The notes under the pieces are model-generated. The model was not told the DNA's origin. It did no database searches and saw nothing but the letters and a program-made list of their open reading frames with translations. A stretch of 27,164 nt of DNA from the IMG/VR virus record IMGVR_UViG_3300000227_000026, positions 1-27,164 of that record. The stretch is one strand, 5' to 3'. Both the position numbers and the translations under genes were made by a program. Of this stretch, positions 22,201 through 27,164 are shown one piece after another. The number at the start of each line of letters is the position of its first letter. Position 1 is the stretch's first letter. The stretch is from a virus.

Positions 22201-23836
22201 TATGATGAAAACTAATATTGAAATTGAACGAGATAAATTAAAAGCTTATGAAAATGGAACCATAGAATGGTATGACGCAAAGTTAAGTTTAATGCGATCA
22301 GAGAAAGAACTTGCTGATAATTTAAAAGAAATTAGTAAACAAGCACAAGTAAGTATAAATAATGGTCTTAAATCTATTTATATGATGGGTGGTGATTTAA
22401 GCAAACTACCTTCAAATCGTATAATTAGTAATACTGGTATACCAGACTATTCAAAATTACCAAAAGGTATACGTCCCAATCTTCAAATTAAACAATTAAG
22501 TTCTCTTGAAAGTTATGTAGAAAGAATAAGAGCAATTGAAAATTTGCAAAAGGGTAATATAAATGACCACTATATGAGTATTGGTGGTGCTTCTAGTATA
22601 ATGGTTGGTAGTGGTAAATTTTACGACCAATATTATCAATCAAAATATACGGGAGATGATGTATCCGTTGAAGAAAAATATCGCGATTGGTTTAATTCGG
22701 AATTGAAACGAATATCTGATATAGGTGGTAAAGTAATAGATACACAATGGGTTAATCCAGAATTTTATAAAAACAATATACCCAAAGGTACTACTCCTAT
22801 AGGTCAAATAAATTATAAAATTGCAGTAGAAGAAATGGTCAAAGGCTATAATATGACTGTTTCTGAAGTTATTGAAAATATTAATAAAGAAATTGAAAAA
22901 ACTCTTGTTCAATATCAAGCAGAAACGAATATCAACAAAAACAAACAAGCTGCTGTTGATGCTTTAACCAGTGTTGATAATAGTATAAAAGAACAATATT
23001 CATTGTTATATCAATCTTTTAATAATTTAATGAATGATGTTTACATGACATATGATGAAAAAGATAAAGCTTATTTAGAAATAGGTGAAAGTTTATCAAA
23101 ATTTTATCTTGATCTTGCTAACAATATTAATTCGTTTATGGATGCTGGTTTAATATCAGAAGATGATTATCTTGTAAATAATTTTAAATATTATATAAAT
23201 CGTGGTTTTAATGAAGTAGCCTTAACTCTATATGATAATATAAAATTAGCTGCGAATAAAGCTAATTTAAAAGGTGATATTCTTACTACAATCAAAGATA
23301 TGAATGATTTTAGTATTGTAAACGAAGTGCTTAATATGCCAGAAATGAAAGATGTAAGAAAGCAGTTAAATTTGATTCCTAATATAGAAAAATATCGTAT
23401 TAATGATATGTTATTCACAAAAGAAAACTATAATCTTGGTGGTAACTTTCAAGACCCATATCAAATGTGGTTTGATTATCAAAAAGAAACAATTCTTAAT
23501 AGGATAAATAATGCCGAACGTGAATCTGATGACTGGTTTGCTGCTCAATCTGATCTGTTTAATTTGATGATAGAAAATGCTCAGAAGATGAAAGAAAAAG
23601 CAAAAGAAGCTCAATGTAAAATGGAAGATATATTTAATAAAATAGAAGAAACAATGAAAATGAGAGTGGCAGAAGAACGAACTACACAAAAAGGTGATAT
23701 AATTTTTATGGATGTTGGTTCTAGTCGTGATGCTCAGAAAATGTTAGATAAAATGATATCCGCTGCTAAAACCAATGATCCAAGTGCAATTGCACTTATT
23801 GAAGAATTTAAAAAGAAAATGTTGGGAATCAGGTGA
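16238..23836 (+). CDS. Tape measure protein with embedded M15-type peptidase
   Basis: The tape measure fixes tail length and later helps DNA entry. The start is the ATG at 16238, eight bases after AGGAG (16225-16229); an upstream in-frame ATG at 16202 lies in a hairpin and has no ribosome site. The 2532-residue product has a helical, coiled-coil N-terminal part, a hydrophobic segment at about 431-452, a second hydrophobic region at about 800-867, an enzyme domain at about 1070-1210, long coiled coils, and a glycine/alanine-rich hydrophobic stretch at about 1620-1790 as in lambda gpH. The enzyme domain has TSGYRKGDTGSAHSVGKAID and later LHVE, giving zinc ligands H1121, D1128, H1201 and catalytic E1203 of M15 (VanY/endolysin) peptidases. 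At 0.15 nm per residue the tail would be about 380 nm long. Confidence 0.93.
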   Translation: MAEKKITEFYLKLKLDAESFKMVDTQLKNMAKSFKSLESKIEEAGKGIQSKIRMAFFGKTGSNTTISSFFRTEFKNMATTISNEFKSTMTTVAAQVQKTNDVEFGKIVNTMIKHIQSLEKQTISQTEKSKSNIAKIAAGAAAPFGAKYLSAKDYRSFSGNKFFRQEPNLINFKILTPEQNIATKMALEQDLYIAKEMEKTKKSIDIINKNIITVVKKMKSPLELINEQFNVQKSAALQSMAKYYGDIERKQIKELNKLEKRVKEAVKKVTNLGSGNIKGFINDSIINKGNRNVMQDMKDYYTKQSKDTLMSAIKLDNLRASNYWKTQEKMYQGDLKIENAKKKALMDNIKLGVQAAKNYMDYQEKIYKNEQRIVKQSFNVVQSGTFDRIKNKMNEFFVNSSNFKTTYIKMFEGVYNAFKNILTYIKTFSKLIIGIGVSGVAAFTGLSIAIKSFGLGIITTTDKMRGFEIGLLGMMKTMPAVNKLMEASFKVAEKLPISYEEVYQSTKAFALITPLRTMLQDSTKVHETLKDAYQVIMALSQIEPEWGIAGAQFSFREALSGDLRSLQRRFEIPVNLIFDEKGTPITKFKNNPEAILKTLSKYLSNLYDKASLEKASRQFSVQINKIEGEWFKFQQTIGQSGFYDKVVDKIINIRKQIELFTSTQTFQKFTKSISNSLSSIIDTTENLLIDNSGGLLKLLGITPNIESITENISNVFETITAAYRTFQKTIMSNDVKNFIKNTMEFSKKMFESVYEESVKLFKGVKADLKLVADVLNNTLFPIVDKLVGLGTSDIIKRGVLYSFLFGPGNIINILLGFSMSLKTAIEMMNMLGLSGLKTIASIAGKITLAIASIMLLSDTVKIIFASIDKSIEGTTFYKMWAWLTGKETVSKLESKLSSLLGNFKDAISSIDNKTIISTISKSTGLKEDIVAKKYQNADFLVTIGTNPKVKKSLLNIIHSELDFIRNHYANVSEKDIPKLRARETELLFSEKKISAVFDNIDKSKDILIKIAEKLNNSSKTFDQLDLNLYIDKITKSMESLKNSGIGVFDTVKEYLKPMEADGEAQLKLIAKELIKSRPDAISGLTRETKIAGARLVDIFKNAGYEPIMTSGYRKGDTGSAHSVGKAIDYQLKLNGEPLSTQVLESESFVKLIKDLKASNMIQNVILEEGKQRKLSDELMNKIGQDPKLKKKGKGNEFAVLHVEIKDYIGKEQQFITDNLGFIGNIDNILSNANKIFKDEIDKGSQNIEPRTFKQPYESLIELKLFVQQPLEAFKQTIDNYEQFADILKDGGVFDDIDKFYKSFEEDNVSKFGINKIEDIKKTANMFKQKIKDIGYLSITLNTISKEFVDTAMQSKDNNIVDIALTSAPKIIKQLKSIYDLPFIIDENTNKEIARIESISTQVWKDSLRKKSYSLIDLAKRSAEELEVELSMIVASESASKAIIDSELKTNELKSFNDDLRNLLSKIYITKESIEKAAVDFIKESDTDAIKSLKKKYIEMSIALRDENKERWKRIESIKDEIALVQKMTSIKQLEPNWSEYITSSSKEMRDAAFTKYKDFLKEGQTPTGGFSDVFIAGILESQSEWLKTSQLMYETGKQLNDNLTSTFETGFFDVMTKGISSIGNMFKNLWNVVKNTILGIIAKMLAMSATKLVLGIDIQGGITGKASGVSGISSILSSVLGGGSNGSIGGIFSGMLGNFAIPSVAGGANKNTVAQMMNIGTGIVGATGGIDLTSLTRAGVAGAVAGTKGSGILGALNPVKKFIKAYQTPLLTTAAIGAFLTQPGRLFGGTKDKTKAAQDSYTLWSDRRNQLVNRQETDALNYYMSGSSITNSIMGYNFPGIGYSTWSSGDGWFKGPKEKHANTDPYAYINSLKKYFELLLISGKEHYNKMFEINKLAEINQLKSLKMQNELDKNKLDIIQKQYNYYTSGDYADPDKLAKIDEWRDNLLNAQYENKQLQSEIVKLEKETGYKQMEYLAYAQWNGENQIAMMKTNIEIERDKLKAYENGTIEWYDAKLSLMRSEKELADNLKEISKQAQVSINNGLKSIYMMGGDLSKLPSNRIISNTGIPDYSKLPKGIRPNLQIKQLSSLESYVERIRAIENLQKGNINDHYMSIGGASSIMVGSGKFYDQYYQSKYTGDDVSVEEKYRDWFNSELKRISDIGGKVIDTQWVNPEFYKNNIPKGTTPIGQINYKIAVEEMVKGYNMTVSEVIENINKEIEKTLVQYQAETNINKNKQAAVDALTSVDNSIKEQYSLLYQSFNNLMNDVYMTYDEKDKAYLEIGESLSKFYLDLANNINSFMDAGLISEDDYLVNNFKYYINRGFNEVALTLYDNIKLAANKANLKGDILTTIKDMNDFSIVNEVLNMPEMKDVRKQLNLIPNIEKYRINDMLFTKENYNLGGNFQDPYQMWFDYQKETILNRINNAERESDDWFAAQSDLFNLMIENAQKMKEKAKEAQCKMEDIFNKIEETMKMRVAEERTTQKGDIIFMDVGSSRDAQKMLDKMISAAKTNDPSAIALIEEFKKKMLGIR
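19430..19860 (+). other. M15 peptidase domain inside the tape measure gene
   Basis: The stretch coding for residues ~1065-1208 has the M15 signature: SGYR, then SxHxxGxAxD (SAHSVGKAID, H1121 and D1128), and HxE (H1201, E1203). All zinc ligands and the catalytic glutamate are present, so it is probably active. M15 enzymes cut D-Ala-D-Ala or L-Ala-D-Glu bonds in peptidoglycan peptides. Within a tape measure it would open the cell wall locally during DNA injection. Confidence 0.85.
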
Positions 23837-23842
23837 TAATTT

Positions 23843-24589
23843 ATGAAAATAATATTTGACTATAGACCAACTGATTCTAATGATACAATTACAATAACTG
23901 CCTCATCAGCTAATGCTTCTTTTCCTGTTAGTAATTTAAAATCAATAGAACCTGTAAAAAGTTGGAAAAGTACAGTAATTACAGAATCTTGGGTAAAATT
24001 AGATTTTGGTACTAATGTTAGCTATAATTCTTTATTTTTAAATAGAATAAATTTTGCTGCCTGTACTGTGGCTATTAGTGTAGATGATGTAAATTATACA
24101 ACAATAGAATCTATTACAGGTATGACAAAAGACGAAATCTATGATGAAAACTATATTCATAAATGGGTTAATCTTAGTGGAACTTATAGATATATAAAAA
24201 TTACAATACCAACACAAACACCATTATTTGAAACAACATATTTTAAAATAGGAAATGTTCTTATTGGAACAGCAATTGAAGTATGGAATCCTAAAGCAGG
24301 TTTTCAGGTTACATATATTCCAAAAATGGCCATAACTGAGTTTAAGTCTGGTTATATAAGTACAGAAAAGCTTGGTAGAACAAGGCGTGCGTTTAATGGT
24401 GTACTTGATAATGTAAAAACAGATGAAATTGTTAAAATGCGTTTAACATATAAACCATTTGTGTTATATTTAGATTATACTGCTGATTCTTCTCAATGTT
24501 TTTTGGTACAATCAGTTAAAGAATATTCAAAATCTTATCAAATGGCTAATATACAAACTTTACCATTTGTTATAGAAGAAATCGTTTAA
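23843..24589 (+). CDS. Distal/minor tail protein with discoidin-like N-terminal domain
   Basis: This 248-residue protein follows the tape measure gene by six bases and uses an AGGTGA ribosome site that contains the tape measure stop, so the two are coupled. The first ~140 residues look like a discoidin/F5-8C galactose-binding jelly roll: ASFPVSNLKSIEPVKSW, then SWVKLDFGTNVSYNSLFLNR, VAISVDDVNYTTI and YRYIKITIP are the typical strand blocks. The remainder (GFQVTYIPKM, then TYKPFVLYLDYT) resembles the ring-forming part of distal tail proteins. It likely sits at the tail tip, joining tube to hub and perhaps touching cell-surface sugars. A Dit-equivalent role is inferred from gene order; a general minor tail protein is the fallback. 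Confidence 0.65.
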   Translation: MKIIFDYRPTDSNDTITITASSANASFPVSNLKSIEPVKSWKSTVITESWVKLDFGTNVSYNSLFLNRINFAACTVAISVDDVNYTTIESITGMTKDEIYDENYIHKWVNLSGTYRYIKITIPTQTPLFETTYFKIGNVLIGTAIEVWNPKAGFQVTYIPKMAITEFKSGYISTEKLGRTRRAFNGVLDNVKTDEIVKMRLTYKPFVLYLDYTADSSQCFLVQSVKEYSKSYQMANIQTLPFVIEEIV

Positions 24590-24599
24590 GGTGGAAATC

Positions 24600-27164
24600 A
24601 TGCTTAGAATTCATACTACAATAGGTTCAGTTGATTATTATTTTGCGTCTGAACCATTAGACTATGATAATAAATACTGGGAACCAAGGATTGTAGATAG
24701 TTTTTCATTAATTCGTTATTTCCAGATGAGCGAAAATACTGGAAATAGAATTAGAACTATAAATATAGAGCTTGGTAATCATGATAATTATTTTGATACT
24801 TTACAGACAAATTATGGACTTTTAAATCAGAAATTTACTTTGTATTATGATGATGGTTCAAACGTAACAAAGAAGTTTGTTGGTCGTGTTAATAAGATTG
24901 ATTCTTATGGAAGTACAATAAGACTAACACTTCGTGAAATAGGATATGAATATTTAGATACTCCATTTCCAGATGCACAAATAGCTTATGACTATTATTC
25001 AGAAAATGGGATAAATGAATCTTGGAACGCTGTACCTATTCATTTTGGTTATGTTTACCGTTTTCCTTTGGCTTGGATAAATCTTGCTTTATCACAATTC
25101 ATGGTTGGTTCTGGCCCGATATACAAAGTTTCTAAAGTCTATTTCAATAAAGAAATAGTGTATGATGAGGCTAGTGGTATAAATGGTTACAAACCAACAA
25201 ATGATTCACGTAATATTAAGGTTCGTATTTATCGTGGCACTGGTTCTAGTGGTAGTCCTGAAATTGTTGATGGAATAGAAAGTGATTGGCCCGGATTTTC
25301 CTATGTAGAATTCTACTATGAAGATGATGGAACACCAGCAGTACCTTTATTAACAGATGGTGCTACTGCACAAGTTTATGCTGATATTCAGGGTATTCAA
25401 AATTCTGTAGATTCTGCACCTGAAAGAAATCCTGCCCAGATAATCTATAATATACTTACAAAACCAACAACTGAATACGAAGGTTATGGTCTTGGTATTA
25501 ACTCTGGTGATGTTGATTTTTCAAGTGCAATAGCAGAATGTGCTACGCAAGCTTTTTATATAGATGGAACCATTAATCAGAAACAGAATTTTGGTATATG
25601 GCTTGATGAACTATTAAGAAGTTGTAGAGGTATATTATATGAAGAAGATGGAAAAATAAAACTTACAATAGATAGTTCTCGGGATACTGTTGCTGCTGCT
25701 TTTGATGAAAGTGGTGAAAATGGTTATAATTGTTTTGTTGAACCTTGGACTGAACCAGAATTAGAAGCACAGATTAATAGAATGAAGCTCAGTTATGATT
25801 TAGAGGCAGAAAGTGGTAAATTTAGAAAAAAACCTGCTGTGAACGAAGAATCACCACTTGGCGATACAAATTTAATTAATTCTACACATGCAACAAGAAT
25901 TGGTAAATGGAATACTTCTGAAATAGAATTCAGATTGATCTCTGATGATCACACGGCACATAAATTAGCTCAATATTATTTTAAAAAAGGTATTTTACAA
26001 CTTAAAAGAGTAAAACTTACGGTAGAAAATGGAATACCATCTACATTAGACGCTGGTAATCTTATAACAATAACCGCTGGTAAATATGGTTGGTCTGCTA
26101 AGACTTTCCTTATTGAACAAATAGAAAAAACAGAAGAACACACAATAATTGATGCCAGAGAATATGATTCATCTGTGTACACTTATACACCTATAACACC
26201 AGCATCTTCACCAGAACAGAATCCATATTCTGCTTATACAAAACCAAATAAACCAGAAATGACAAGTTTGACATTATATAATGATATTTTGTCAGATGGA
26301 ACCACACAAACTAGACTTAATTTTCAGTTTGTAAAACCAATAAACAATGTTATGCAAATTGCTGTGTTTTACAAATTAAACACAGAGCCAGAAAGTTCAT
26401 TTAAAGCTATTGGTAGTACAATAGATGAAAACTTAGATATTATTTGGCAAGGATTAAATTCTGGAAATTATAATTTTAGAGCTGTATCAATTAGTCATAC
26501 CGGGTTAATGAGTGATTTGGGTATAGAAAGTGGTGATAAACATTATTATGGACAACCCAATACCGAAGCATATTTAACAATAACTGCTGATCAAATTGCA
26601 CCCGGTGTACCTATAATTAGTAGTATTGTACCGACAACTGGTGGTGTTACAATTTACTTAGATGTTACTGGTGGTATACCTGATGATTTTTCCCATTTTA
26701 AAATTTATAGAAAAATTGGTTCTGGTAGTGAAGAACTAATAGAAGATAGATGGACTACACAATTATTTAATGATAATGAACATGATCCTAATTATGAAGC
26801 CAGAAGTTATTCAGCTATTGCTGTAGATAAGACTGGTAATGCTTCTTCACAAAGTACTTATAGTTCTAGCGTTAATCCTTTACGAGTTGGTAATGCTGAT
26901 ATTACAACTTCAGAACAGATAATTGCTAAAGACTTTAGAACAGCGTTAAATGCTGGTAATGGAGTAATAAGTGGAATTGTATTTAATAGTATTGGTTTTC
27001 AAGCTTGGAATGGTGCAACAAATACATTTAATATAAATGCTGTTAATGGTAATGTCAACATGACAGGTACCATTTGTGCCTTGTGTGGTGTTATCGGTGG
27101 TTTTACAATTAGTTCAACAGAAGGTTTATACGCTGGAAATGGCAATACTCGTGTTCAAATGAAA
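24600..27164 (+). CDS. Tail-tip hub/attachment protein with fibronectin-like repeats, 3' end outside window
   Basis: An ATG at 24600, after AAGGTGGA overlapping the upstream stop, opens a frame that stays open for 855 codons to the window edge. The N-terminal ~520 residues resemble lambda gpJ/phage tail tip hubs: strands with IRTINIELGNHDNYFDTL, then PAQIIYNILTKPTTEYEGYG and FGIWLDELLRSCRGILYEEDG, the gpJ-like block in which a small helical insert ends in a Cys-Arg-Gly. Next come two fibronectin-III-like units (about 550-650 and 660-755; the second has FSHFKIYRKIG and YEARSYSAIAVDKTGNAS). The last part, ISGIVFNSIGFQAWNG with IGGFTISSTEGLYAG, resembles the trimeric stalk before a receptor-binding region. 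It should form the tail tip that recognises the host; the receptor part is beyond the window. Confidence 0.8.
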   Translation, partial: MLRIHTTIGSVDYYFASEPLDYDNKYWEPRIVDSFSLIRYFQMSENTGNRIRTINIELGNHDNYFDTLQTNYGLLNQKFTLYYDDGSNVTKKFVGRVNKIDSYGSTIRLTLREIGYEYLDTPFPDAQIAYDYYSENGINESWNAVPIHFGYVYRFPLAWINLALSQFMVGSGPIYKVSKVYFNKEIVYDEASGINGYKPTNDSRNIKVRIYRGTGSSGSPEIVDGIESDWPGFSYVEFYYEDDGTPAVPLLTDGATAQVYADIQGIQNSVDSAPERNPAQIIYNILTKPTTEYEGYGLGINSGDVDFSSAIAECATQAFYIDGTINQKQNFGIWLDELLRSCRGILYEEDGKIKLTIDSSRDTVAAAFDESGENGYNCFVEPWTEPELEAQINRMKLSYDLEAESGKFRKKPAVNEESPLGDTNLINSTHATRIGKWNTSEIEFRLISDDHTAHKLAQYYFKKGILQLKRVKLTVENGIPSTLDAGNLITITAGKYGWSAKTFLIEQIEKTEEHTIIDAREYDSSVYTYTPITPASSPEQNPYSAYTKPNKPEMTSLTLYNDILSDGTTQTRLNFQFVKPINNVMQIAVFYKLNTEPESSFKAIGSTIDENLDIIWQGLNSGNYNFRAVSISHTGLMSDLGIESGDKHYYGQPNTEAYLTITADQIAPGVPIISSIVPTTGGVTIYLDVTGGIPDDFSHFKIYRKIGSGSEELIEDRWTTQLFNDNEHDPNYEARSYSAIAVDKTGNASSQSTYSSSVNPLRVGNADITTSEQIIAKDFRTALNAGNGVISGIVFNSIGFQAWNGATNTFNINAVNGNVNMTGTICALCGVIGGFTISSTEGLYAGNGNTRVQMK

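Overview
The window is a contiguous piece of a tailed double-stranded DNA phage (or prophage) genome, covering packaging, head, neck and long-tail genes. The DNA is AT-rich with very dense coding. Many genes have Gram-positive/proteobacterial-type Shine-Dalgarno sequences (AGGAG and close variants), and several spots match the bacterial primary sigma consensus (TTGACA / TATAAT-like). There are no RNA genes, insertion sequences or CRISPR arrays. The host cannot be named from this sequence; low GC with strong Shine-Dalgarno use suggests a low-GC bacterium, and the GT9 (heptosyltransferase-like) genes are the only faint hint of a Gram-negative link.

Left arm (1-1926, minus strand): a small nucleotide-metabolism operon read leftward from one well-formed promoter at about 1971-1999. 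It encodes a dATP/dGTP-diphosphohydrolase-family (MazZ-like) protein, a four-cysteine mini-protein, a flavin-dependent thymidylate synthase (ThyX), an HD-domain phosphohydrolase and the first codons of another gene cut by the window edge.

Head module (2015-9947, plus strand): large terminase, gp20-like portal, a MuF-type minor head protein, two small unknown proteins, a T4 gp21-type prohead protease fused to a scaffold (with a strong internal start giving free scaffold), and a gp23-like major capsid protein. The capsid gene sits in its own unit: promoter with an extended -10, a perfect 5'-UTR hairpin, and a strong intrinsic terminator.

Insert (9955-12445): a half-length and a full-length GT9-like glycosyltransferase plus a SAM methyltransferase with an acidic tail. 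This is a sugar-modification cassette placed between capsid and neck genes.

Neck and tail (12516-27164): head-tail adaptor, two neck/tail-completion proteins, tail tube, a promoter fused to a terminator-like hairpin, the two tail-assembly chaperones joined by a -1 frameshift on A AAA AAC, a 2532-residue tape measure protein carrying an M15-type peptidase, a distal-tail protein with a discoidin-like N-terminus, and the start of a tail-tip hub protein with fibronectin-like repeats (open at the right edge). No sheath gene lies between terminator and tube, so this looks like a long-tailed siphovirus with a T4-like head assembly pathway. The tape measure length predicts a tail of roughly 380 nm.

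Most noteworthy: the nested protease/scaffold gene, the canonical frameshift site, the peptidase inside the tape measure, the glycan cassette in the structural operon, and a nucleotide-pool operon whose MazZ-like member makes a search for modified-base (2-aminoadenine) genes elsewhere in the genome worthwhile.
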